A DNA stretch of 64,000 nucleotides, taken from NCBI GenBank assembly GCA_043807765.1, contig JAZDFQ010000045.1:189184-253183 (forward strand), written 5' to 3'. Numbering within the stretch: position 1 is the stretch's first letter; every line of letters starts with the position of its first letter. The notes beneath the pieces were generated by a model. It was given only the letters and a program-made list of their open reading frames with translations. It searched no databases and was not told the DNA's origin. The position numbers and the translations under genes were made by a program. Positions 43,783 through 51,657 of the stretch are shown one piece after another. This DNA comes from Stygiobacter sp043807765. Its GTDB lineage: Bacteria; Bacteroidota; Ignavibacteria; Ignavibacteriales; Melioribacteraceae.

Positions 43783-45951
43783 ATGAAAAAGTACTTTTTA
43801 ATATTAGTCTTGATTCCTTTGTTGATTACGACTGCTCAAAGCGGAATTCTTTCCGGTAGAATTATCAACGAAAAAGCTGAGCCGGTGTTTGGCGCTAGTG
43901 TTGTTGTTGTCGGCACATCTATAGGTACATCTGCAAATGAATTCGGAGTATTTGAGATACAAAACATTCCTATTGGAATTTACAGCATTCAAGTTTCCGC
44001 TATAAGTTATGAGAAGCAAACCATTACAAACTTACAGATAAGTGAATTTACCAAACCGTTAAATGTTATTCTAAAAGAAGCCTTAATTCAAACAGAGCAA
44101 ATAATTATTAGCGCCGGTAAGTATGAACAGCGCGTACAAGATTTAACAGTTAGCACGGCTGTACTTCAGCCAGAGGTAATTAGTAAAAAGAATCACTTAA
44201 CTTTTGATGAGCTTCTTCGCTATGTTCCGGGTATTCAAATGAATCTTGAGCAAGTCAGCATTCGCGGTTCAAGCGGATACAGCAAAGGAGCCGGCGCTAG
44301 AGTACTGGTGGCGCTAAACGGATTACCAATGTACTCCGGCGATAACGGTGATATTGTCTGGGAAATGATTCCGGTTGCCGACATAGAACGAGTTGAAATC
44401 ATCAAAGGTCCGGCAAGTTCTTTATATGGCTCAACAGCTATTGGCGGCGTCATCAACATTATCACTAAAGCAACCGTTAAAAAGCCAATTACAAATTTTA
44501 GAAGTTATGTTGGCGCCTACGATAAACCATCTCACGAGGTTTGGAATTGGAGCGGATCATACAGACAGTTTTACGGGGCTGAATTAACACATTCAAACTC
44601 TTACGAAAATCTGGGCTACACTTTCTCTTTGAAGAAATTTGATAACGACAGCTACCGACAAAATGATTTTACAAAACGCTATCTCGGCTATATTAAACTC
44701 AACTATGATGTTAGCGAACAAAACAAGCTGACATTCTTCGCCAATTATCTTTCCATGAATCGTGGGAATTTTCTTTATTGGAAAGATTCCCGTAACGCGC
44801 TTGTTCCAAAAGACGAAGACAACGGCAACACAGTAAAATCCAACAGAATATTTACCGGATTAATTTATCATCATCATTTTAGCGAAGTTCTTACAACAGA
44901 ATTTAAAACCAGCTATTATAGAACAAAATTTACCGGCTATGGTTTAGAAGAGACAACTTCTATTGCTGACTTGATGCGCGTCGAAGCACTTGCAAATTAT
45001 AAAGCTTCAGATGAATTCTTGGTAACAGCCGGGATGGAACTCTCGCACGCTAATGTTGCTTCGAACATTTTCAAGAATCCAACATTCATGGGCGCCGCCG
45101 GATATGCTCAAACAGAGTATAAAGGAATTCCAAACTTGATCTTGACTGCCGGTTTGCGCTACGATTACATCAAGATGGATTCAACGAGTGGTAAAAATGC
45201 AGTTACACCACGCGCCGGATTAAATTACAAATTCACTAAGGATTTTATTTTACGCGCTTCAGTGGGAACCGGATTTCGGGCCCCTACTCCATCCGAAGTC
45301 TTCACGAGCACTGCTATTGGAGGCGGCGTAAGCGTAATTGAGAATCCAAATCTCACTTACGAAACTAGTTTTTCCTTCGAAGTTGGGACTCATTACATGA
45401 TGAAAGATGTTTCGCTTGACGCAGCTTTTTATCAAACCGAGTACAATAATTTTATCGAGCCCAACCTTACCAAAGAAGGCGACATACAATTCTTAAATAT
45501 TTCCAAGGCGAGAATTCAAGGATTGGAATTAGTTGCCGATTGGAATCTGATTCCCTCCATGGTAACTTTTTCTACCGGTTATAATTATATGTGGTCGCGC
45601 GATATTGAAAAGAACAAATCGATGAAGTACCGTCCGCGTAATACTGTTTACACAAACGTACGTTTTACGCCGGGACAATTTGAGATTGGCGTAGATTTCA
45701 GATACTGGAGTAAAGTAGAAGAGATTGATTTTGCATTAGCTGAGCCTCCATTAGCTTTAGTAGTTGATGGTGAACAGCGGGTTCCGGCATACATAACGGA
45801 TGTGATGGTTGGCTACAATTTCTTTATTATGAATATTCCGGCAAAAGTTTATCTGAACGCAAAAAACATCTTTAACTATAATTACGTAGAGTTTATCGGC
45901 AACTTAGCACCTATAAGAAACTACTCGCTTAGTTTTGAGCTGTTCTTCTAA
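43783..45951 (+). CDS. TonB-dependent outer-membrane receptor with carboxypeptidase-regulatory-like domain
   Basis: 722 residues. Signal peptide ends LLITTAQ. Residues about 20-110 form a carboxypeptidase-regulatory-like beta-sandwich (GRIINEKAEPVFGASVVVVG, GIYSIQVSAISYEKQTITNL). The plug follows: FDELLRYVPGIQMNLEQVSI, PMYSGDNGDIVWEMIPVADI, ERVEIIKGPASSLYGSTAIG, GVINIITK. The barrel runs to the last FELFF, with terminal Phe as usual. It brings a scarce ligand across the outer membrane with energy from TonB. The ligand is not shown; size and the plug motif resemble CirA/BtuB-type rather than SusC proteins. The PAS protein lies 17 bases downstream. Confidence 0.93.
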   Translation: MKKYFLILVLIPLLITTAQSGILSGRIINEKAEPVFGASVVVVGTSIGTSANEFGVFEIQNIPIGIYSIQVSAISYEKQTITNLQISEFTKPLNVILKEALIQTEQIIISAGKYEQRVQDLTVSTAVLQPEVISKKNHLTFDELLRYVPGIQMNLEQVSIRGSSGYSKGAGARVLVALNGLPMYSGDNGDIVWEMIPVADIERVEIIKGPASSLYGSTAIGGVINIITKATVKKPITNFRSYVGAYDKPSHEVWNWSGSYRQFYGAELTHSNSYENLGYTFSLKKFDNDSYRQNDFTKRYLGYIKLNYDVSEQNKLTFFANYLSMNRGNFLYWKDSRNALVPKDEDNGNTVKSNRIFTGLIYHHHFSEVLTTEFKTSYYRTKFTGYGLEETTSIADLMRVEALANYKASDEFLVTAGMELSHANVASNIFKNPTFMGAAGYAQTEYKGIPNLILTAGLRYDYIKMDSTSGKNAVTPRAGLNYKFTKDFILRASVGTGFRAPTPSEVFTSTAIGGGVSVIENPNLTYETSFSFEVGTHYMMKDVSLDAAFYQTEYNNFIEPNLTKEGDIQFLNISKARIQGLELVADWNLIPSMVTFSTGYNYMWSRDIEKNKSMKYRPRNTVYTNVRFTPGQFEIGVDFRYWSKVEEIDFALAEPPLALVVDGEQRVPAYITDVMVGYNFFIMNIPAKVYLNAKNIFNYNYVEFIGNLAPIRNYSLSFELFF

Positions 45952-45967
45952 ATAAAACGGAATACAA

Positions 45968-46300
45968 ATGGATTGGCAAAAAGAATTACCGGCAGCAATA
46001 ACAATTTGTGACGTAGATGGGAAAATCATTTATCTAAACGAAAAAGCTGCAGATGTTTTTAAAGATGACGGCGGGCATAAACTGCTTGGACAGAATTTGT
46101 TTTCATGTCACTCAAACGAATCGAATGAAAAGATTAAGCAGATTATTGCAGAACAAAGACCAAACACTTATACAATAGAAAAGAATGGCAAAAAGAAGCT
46201 GATACATCAGACACCTTGGTTTGAAAACGGCGTACTAAAAGGCTTAGTGGAATTTTCTATTGAAATTCCTTTTGATATGCCGCATCATGTTCGCTCGTGA
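45968..46300 (+). CDS. Stand-alone PAS domain protein
   Basis: 110 residues, almost all one PAS fold: PAAITICDVDGKIIYLNEKA, KLLGQNLFSCHSNESNEKIK, KKKLIHQTPWFENGVLKGLV. The FxCHxxxS part is like the PAS domains of DUF438 proteins. No output domain is present, so it must act by binding a partner or a small ligand. It has a Cys-His pair that could bind a metal or haem. It follows the TonB receptor by 17 bases. Confidence 0.78.
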   Translation: MDWQKELPAAITICDVDGKIIYLNEKAADVFKDDGGHKLLGQNLFSCHSNESNEKIKQIIAEQRPNTYTIEKNGKKKLIHQTPWFENGVLKGLVEFSIEIPFDMPHHVRS

Positions 46301-46312
46301 ACTAACCTAGCA

Positions 46313-46555
46313 CTAATCTTGATCGTCCCGCTTAATCACTTCGACAGTAAAGTTTGAAGCCAGCGCGGCGATTGCTGCAACAGCAGCCATTATTGGCGCA
46401 AGCACAACGCCTATTACACCAAGTGTAACCGGAATTTCTATGTAAGTCCTTCCTTTTTCATCCTTGATGATAATTCTGCGAGCATTGCCTTCTTTAATCA
46501 GCTCTTCAATCCTTGCTAGAAGTTCTTTACCATTTATTTTGAATTCGGTTGCCAT
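46313..46555 (-). CDS. DUF4342-type small membrane protein
   Basis: 80 residues. EFKINGKELLARIEELIKEG, NARRIIIKDEKGRTYIEIPV and a hydrophobic stretch TLGVIGVVLAPIMAAVAAIA match DUF4342 proteins, which have one short cytoplasmic part and one or two helices. Function unknown. It ends 13 bases from the convergent PAS gene. Confidence 0.82.
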   Translation of the reverse strand: MATEFKINGKELLARIEELIKEGNARRIIIKDEKGRTYIEIPVTLGVIGVVLAPIMAAVAAIAALASNFTVEVIKRDDQD

Positions 46556-46630
46556 AGTTTTTTTCCACTTTCAATTTTAGATGAATGAAGAGCTTCGTTT
46601 GTTCCGCTGTAAAAAAAAATTAATGAATCT

Positions 46631-46740
46631 CCTTGCCGCAAGCAGCGAGGTATCTTGTCATGCCCGAATGTTTTTATCGGGCATCCATAAGTAATAGATT
46701 CCCGCTAAAAGCATGCGGGAATGACGCCGCAAGCGGCGGA
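46631..46740. repeat. Cluster of REP-like hairpins
   Basis: Four hairpins in a row: CCTTGCCGCAAGCAGCGAGG (46631-46650), TGCCCGA/TCGGGCA (46661-46667, 46677-46683), ATTCCCGC/GCGGGAAT (46698-46705, 46715-46722), and CGCCGC/GCGGCG around AA (46725-46738). Two share a GCAAGC core with the hairpin at 63869. This is an interspersed repeat type and not a gene. Confidence 0.7.
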
Positions 46741-46771
46741 GAATTTTACATGTATTGATTAAGAAAAAATA

Positions 46772-47926
46772 TTATACTTTTAAAAAAATCTTCTTTTTGT
46801 AGAATATCCACATTATCCCAAGCCAGAATAACACATAGCAAAGTGCCCATGCAAGCGAGGCATTAATCGGAGAGAAATTGGGCGTGAAAAACGTATTGTA
46901 AAGAAATGATTTAATGGAAACATTATCGCCGGCAGCATTTGTCCAGCTAATGCGAGACATCATCACACCGACCAATCCGGAAAGAACGTAAACTGTAATC
47001 GCGTTTGTTCCATATACAACAAATGGTTTTGTCCACCATTTAACTTGTTTAATGTCGGCTAACCAATAACACATTGTAAAAACGTGCAGAGCCATTCCGG
47101 CAGTGAACACAACGTATGAACTTGTCCACAGCGCTTTATTCAAAGGGAAATACATATCCCAAATAATACCAGTTATCAACGCTAGGTTTGCTGTAAAAAA
47201 CATCCAGCCAATTTTCTGAAACTTATCCAATCCGCTTCTAAGAAAACTGCCAAGCAGCATACCAAATATGCCGGTCGATATTGCGGGAATTGTACTTAGC
47301 AAACCTTCAGGATCCCAAATTTTCGTTTGACGCCAGAGATGACCGGATAATATTTGATTATCTAGCCACGCAACTAAATTGGGTGCAATCTCTTTGTTTG
47401 TAACTTTATCAAGAATTGTTGGATGCGAAAGATCGGGGCTACCGATACCGGGAACTGGAATTAAAGTTACTAATGCCCAGTATATAAATAGAAATGCAGC
47501 TGATAAAACGGCTTGTGTCTTCCAACTTGTTTTAAGATAGATAAAAGATGCAAAGAAATATACAAGCGCAATTCTCTGAAGGACACCCGGGATGCGAATT
47601 GTAGTTAAGTTGTAAGTAGGAAATCCGGCAAGCGCAACACCAATTAGAAATATCATAACACTGCGTCTGAATATTTGCAGTATTAGTTTATTCTGATTGT
47701 CGCCCCTCTCTTTTCTTTTAGAAAGAGAAAGCGTTATTGCAACGCCGACAATGAAAAGGAAAAAAGGAAAAACTAAATCCGTAGGTGTGCATCCATTCCA
47801 AGAAGCATGTTCGAGAGCCGGATAAATATTTCCCCAGTCGCCCGGGTTGTTAACTAAAATCATTCCCGCAATTGTTAATCCGCGGAATATATCCAGAGAC
47901 AGCAGACGGTCTGTTTTGTTTTCCAT
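46772..47926 (-). CDS. NagX/HGSNAT-like acyltransferase (DUF5009 type)
   Basis: 384 residues, about ten helices. The start RLLSLDIFRGLTIAGMILVN, NPGDWGNIYPALEHASWNGC and TPTDLVFPFFLFIVGVAITL are signatures of the family that includes human heparan-alpha-glucosaminide N-acetyltransferase and bacterial NagX. The first loop His-Ala-Ser-Trp segment holds the candidate catalytic His. It moves an acetyl group from cytoplasmic acetyl-CoA to an amino sugar outside. Two glycosidase genes upstream fit a role in amino-sugar or glycan use. Confidence 0.88.
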   Translation of the reverse strand: MENKTDRLLSLDIFRGLTIAGMILVNNPGDWGNIYPALEHASWNGCTPTDLVFPFFLFIVGVAITLSLSKRKERGDNQNKLILQIFRRSVMIFLIGVALAGFPTYNLTTIRIPGVLQRIALVYFFASFIYLKTSWKTQAVLSAAFLFIYWALVTLIPVPGIGSPDLSHPTILDKVTNKEIAPNLVAWLDNQILSGHLWRQTKIWDPEGLLSTIPAISTGIFGMLLGSFLRSGLDKFQKIGWMFFTANLALITGIIWDMYFPLNKALWTSSYVVFTAGMALHVFTMCYWLADIKQVKWWTKPFVVYGTNAITVYVLSGLVGVMMSRISWTNAAGDNVSIKSFLYNTFFTPNFSPINASLAWALCYVLFWLGIMWIFYKKKIFLKV

Positions 47927-47997
47927 ACCCTTACCTTATCCGATTAGATTAAGGAAATACTTGGAATGTAATCCACCCTTAACTAAGAAAAAGAATT

Positions 47998-48213
47998 TTA
48001 AAGAAGCTGGGTGTTTTGTTCTTCATCCTTACCATCAATAGAGTTATAACTTATATTCTCTGTTGATTCGGAATCATGCGAATCTTCAAAACTAACCCGT
48101 AGTTCAGCAAAGTCACCTTCGCGAACTACCTTCAATTTAAAATCCCAATCGTTATATCTTCGAGGAGGATTTAATTTTATTTGTTCTTGGGGTTCAAGTG
48201 TTATTTGTAACAT
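47998..48213 (-). CDS. Small acidic protein, unknown
   Basis: 71 residues: LQITLEPQEQIKLNPPRRYN, DWDFKLKVVREGDFAELRVS, then an acidic, low-complexity tail. There is no signal. The ATG has only a weak ribosome site. It lies between the glycosidase and acyltransferase genes and has no recognisable relative. Coding is plausible but not certain. A TTTTACC-GT-GGTAAAA inverted repeat lies about 107 bases upstream. Confidence 0.4.
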   Translation of the reverse strand: MLQITLEPQEQIKLNPPRRYNDWDFKLKVVREGDFAELRVSFEDSHDSESTENISYNSIDGKDEEQNTQLL

Positions 48214-48358
48214 TAATCTCTAATTAAAAGTGTGGTGAGCTTTTAATTTATCTTGAGCCAACTTATTAAAAATGTTTTTTTATTCCTAATAAGAAAAAAT
48301 ATTTTTTACTTGGTAATTGTTTTACCGTGGTAAAAGTCAACAAGAAAAATATTTTTTG

Positions 48359-50968
48359 CTAAAAAGTAATTTCAATCTTGTGTTTTACAAAAAATTTTTC
48401 ATCTCCAATGTTTTTGATAAAAAGTTTTTTGTTTTTGAACTCCGCACCGTTTACAGATTTAATCAACTCTCCGTTTTTAACTCCAAGCTCATAATTTATG
48501 TTTGGCTTTACTTCACAAAAGATTGTTAGTTTGTTTCCGCTGAGTTCTTGTGATAATATTTTTATACCCTCGTTGGTCGCACCAATTGGTGCTGATTGAT
48601 CCATCATGAATATTGAAACAGCCGGCTCATATTCAACATAAACTTTGGCATCACTTGTTAGGTCAAGTGTTATTTTTAATTGCTCTGGTTGACTATGACT
48701 CATCAGGCTTGAATTAACGGCTCTGTTATTAACCTTTGCTGAAACGATTTTGGTTCCAAGAGGAAGTTCCGGTGAAAATTCAATTTGAATATTTTCTCCG
48801 CCAACTTTCTTAACCATTAATTCCATGTATGCTTTTTCCAGTTTCAAATCAAAGTTCACAGTAGCAGAGTTGAGTTTAACGTTATTGACTTGCAAAAAGC
48901 CCCAATCTGCCGGAAGCTTTGGCGCAAAGGTGATTTTATTATTCAACGCATCAACATCTAAACCAATCAAGCCTCGTACCATTGGGAAAACATATCCGCT
49001 TACGCTAAATCCTTGATTATGATAAGCTTCCCCAAGTTTTGTGTTGATCTCACCGGAAAAAACTTCCGGTAAAATTCCTAAACCGTAATCAAAAGAATGC
49101 TGTGCCGTGTTCTTTACAGTTTCATAGCCTTGTAGGTTAAAGTGGGTAGCAAATTGCGCGGCCCCAATAAAGAAAGAAGTAAAAGGCCAGATTGTTCCAT
49201 AATTATAATTTGTTGGCTCATACATGGAAGATTTACTGCTCAAGTTGCGAACACCCCAATCAGTAACCATATCGCTTTCGTTGAATTGTTTTACTGTACT
49301 TTCACTTCTCTTTGCATCATACAAACCGAATAGAATTGGAGTTGCTGAGTATATATTTTTATCGCGCACTTGCTTTCCATCTTCAGCGGCGCCAAAACTG
49401 TAGAATTCTAAATCATCTATCCAGTAAATTCTTTCCAATGCTTGCTGAGCTTTTGTAAATGACTTATCGGCATCAACCTCAACCGCCTTATCGTTACAAT
49501 ATCTCGCCATAAGTTTAACTTCTTTTATTGCTTGCGTCCATAAACTCTGAGTGTAATTATCATTAAATATTTTTACGAGTGAACCAAATTCCAAAACGCC
49601 CAGACCGGCACCACGTAAATCCATTAAACCATCACCATTACTGTCTTTGCTTTTACACCAGTTGTAAGCTTGAACAATTGATTTCCAACTTTGCTTAATG
49701 AATTCAACATCGCCGCTCTTTCTTAAGTAATCTCCCATAGCTACTATATACCAAGGTGTTGTATCTGCATGGTTATATCCGTAGTGATAATCATTCCACC
49801 AATCTATCAAACCGTCGCTTTGAGAAAGTTCATGAGACATTTTCCCAATGTCTGTTACTTTATCGGTTGGATTTTTTTTGCGAATCGGAAAATTTTCTTG
49901 TCGCTGCCATTTTTGTGTAAAAGCAAGAGCATCTTTTACAGTTGAATAATCTCCATATGTATTCATCGCAAGAGTATTTATGAACGCATCTCCGCCGAAG
50001 AACCATCCAAATCCCGGGCGACCGCCGCCGCCGCTTAATCCGTAACCGGCAACAAGTCCTTTACCGAGCGTTGTATTATCAACCATCAAATTATTCAAAG
50101 CAACTTTTCCAAATTCGAAAGCTTTATTTAGCTTTTGATTTGGCGTGATGATTTCAACAGTATTTTCTCTAAGGTTTTTATAGTAATTAAAATTAGCTCT
50201 GTAATACTTTTCGACATTACTTGTTAAATCCTTATAAAGAGTTTTTACTGAATCATATTTACTTTTAATCGGAGAACCGGTGATTACGATCGGGGTATAA
50301 CTATTCTTAGCATCACCCGGTTTTATATCCAACTTAAATTGAATTGGATTATCTGCAAACATGTGTGCGGGTGGAGCCGCCATTTGCTGAGCAACCGGTG
50401 AGCCGCATAGAAACAGCCCGCGCTGCTGAGATTCCGAAATCACATAAGCTTTAACGCCATCATCCCAATAGCTATACTGTCCGCCAATTCCCGCCGGCCA
50501 TTGCGGCTGCATAACAGGCATAAAGCCGGGAACGATTGTTAGGGGTGTTGTTGTGTTAACATCAAGCAAGATTACTGCGGCCGGTTTATTGTGAGGAACA
50601 AAAATTATTTCTTTTACTGTGAATGATTCGTAAACATAGGTGATTATTGTCGCTTCGGGAGTTACCGATATATCGCGAAGAATATCTTTAGCAAGAATTG
50701 GCTGCGTTGTTGTCCCCACAAAAAACTGAATCTCGAAATTTCTTAATACCTTCCATGGCCATATCCACATTTCGAAAGAGCCGCTTTCAAATCCAAGCAA
50801 TGCTGCTTTCTGCCCAATCTTATCCATGTATTGATTCGGTTGAGCTGGACGTGTTAGTAAAAGGTCGTTTTCTTCAAGGACGAACTTTGGGATTAATCCT
50901 TGCTGGGCTACAATCAAGGATTGGCAAATGAAAATTAAAATGAGAACGCCGATTGAAAATCTTTTCAT
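48359..50968 (-). CDS. Exported six-hairpin glycoside hydrolase
   Basis: 869 residues. Signal peptide ends SLIVAQQ. The first 280 residues are a beta-sandwich (GSFEMWIWPWKVLRNFEIQF), then an (alpha/alpha)6 toroid with GFGWFFGGDAFINTLAMNTY, DGLIDWWNDYHYGYNHADTT and YGTIWPFTSFFIGAAQF. The layout resembles amylo-1,6-glucosidase-like and related GH enzymes; the candidate acids are in GGDAF, DWWNDYH and the region near YNYGTIW. The substrate is unknown. A C-terminal sandwich of about 180 residues follows. GGAG precedes the ATG, and the upstream neighbour is the secreted HTH protein. Confidence 0.83.
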   Translation of the reverse strand: MKRFSIGVLILIFICQSLIVAQQGLIPKFVLEENDLLLTRPAQPNQYMDKIGQKAALLGFESGSFEMWIWPWKVLRNFEIQFFVGTTTQPILAKDILRDISVTPEATIITYVYESFTVKEIIFVPHNKPAAVILLDVNTTTPLTIVPGFMPVMQPQWPAGIGGQYSYWDDGVKAYVISESQQRGLFLCGSPVAQQMAAPPAHMFADNPIQFKLDIKPGDAKNSYTPIVITGSPIKSKYDSVKTLYKDLTSNVEKYYRANFNYYKNLRENTVEIITPNQKLNKAFEFGKVALNNLMVDNTTLGKGLVAGYGLSGGGGRPGFGWFFGGDAFINTLAMNTYGDYSTVKDALAFTQKWQRQENFPIRKKNPTDKVTDIGKMSHELSQSDGLIDWWNDYHYGYNHADTTPWYIVAMGDYLRKSGDVEFIKQSWKSIVQAYNWCKSKDSNGDGLMDLRGAGLGVLEFGSLVKIFNDNYTQSLWTQAIKEVKLMARYCNDKAVEVDADKSFTKAQQALERIYWIDDLEFYSFGAAEDGKQVRDKNIYSATPILFGLYDAKRSESTVKQFNESDMVTDWGVRNLSSKSSMYEPTNYNYGTIWPFTSFFIGAAQFATHFNLQGYETVKNTAQHSFDYGLGILPEVFSGEINTKLGEAYHNQGFSVSGYVFPMVRGLIGLDVDALNNKITFAPKLPADWGFLQVNNVKLNSATVNFDLKLEKAYMELMVKKVGGENIQIEFSPELPLGTKIVSAKVNNRAVNSSLMSHSQPEQLKITLDLTSDAKVYVEYEPAVSIFMMDQSAPIGATNEGIKILSQELSGNKLTIFCEVKPNINYELGVKNGELIKSVNGAEFKNKKLFIKNIGDEKFFVKHKIEITF

Positions 50969-51003
50969 TTGTAAGATTCTCCAGTTAAGAAATTTAAAAT
51001 ATA

Positions 51004-51567
51004 CTATTCGTCTAAGAATTTTCTAAGTTCATCTCCACTAATAAAATACTTATCCCCAATCTTTTTCCCTTTAATCTTCTTTTTCTTTATCAAATTCAAA
51101 ATGTCATCTTCTTTTATCTGCAACTTATCGGCTATTTCTGATGAAGAGTAGATATCGAGCTCATTAAGTTCTTGGCGGTTGGCAATTATTTTCCCGCTCA
51201 AATTCACTTTGGAATTCTTCGGAACAAGATAGACGATGTAGTTAAAAGTTGGCGAGTTAGAATACTCTTTAGTTATTACTTCGAAAGGTTCAAAATCTTT
51301 ATGTTGAACTTTAATTGAGACTGATTCTACGGAAAACTCTTCTTTGCTGTATTCTCCTAAAATTTTCACTTTTCCTAAAGTATCAGTAACGGCTGTAAAG
51401 AGTTTCTCTAAAGATCCTTCCAGCAGAAACTGTGTGGATTTATAAGTTACTTGCACCGAGACTGACGCCTTAGAAACCAATCTGTTATTAACATCTTTTA
51501 TCCATATAGTCTGGGAAAATAAATTCTCCGCTAAAAACAGTGCAAGAAGCATGTACGTTAATTTCAT
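51004..51567 (-). CDS. Exported protein with a C-terminal excisionase-type helix-turn-helix
   Basis: 187 residues. A signal peptide (MKLTYMLLALFLAENLFSQ) precedes about 110 residues of beta-rich sequence (VSKASVSVQVTYKSTQF, VSIKVQHKDFEPFEVITK). The last 50 residues read SSSEIADKLQIKEDDILNLI, KKKKIKGKKIGDKYFISGDE, LRKFLDE, matching the HTH_17/excisionase DNA-binding pattern (a helix pair, basic wing and closing helix). A DNA-binding domain behind an export signal is odd. Either it is used outside as a plain fold, or the signal is a membrane anchor with the HTH inside. It lies 35 bases upstream of the first glycosidase and 90 bases after the second. Confidence 0.75.
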   Translation of the reverse strand: MKLTYMLLALFLAENLFSQTIWIKDVNNRLVSKASVSVQVTYKSTQFLLEGSLEKLFTAVTDTLGKVKILGEYSKEEFSVESVSIKVQHKDFEPFEVITKEYSNSPTFNYIVYLVPKNSKVNLSGKIIANRQELNELDIYSSSEIADKLQIKEDDILNLIKKKKIKGKKIGDKYFISGDELRKFLDE

Positions 51568-51657
51568 TTAAAAATCTCAATCAATTAATTCGACATTATT
51601 TTACATCTATTGTAGTTTATACATTACAGGACAAAACTACAATAAAATTTCCAAGAC

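Noticed and set aside
48320..48335. Inverted repeat TTTTACC-GT-GGTAAAA near the glycosidase 3' end
   Set aside because: It could be an operator for the 48213 gene, but it is short, in AT-rich DNA and at an unusual distance; not strong enough to list alone.
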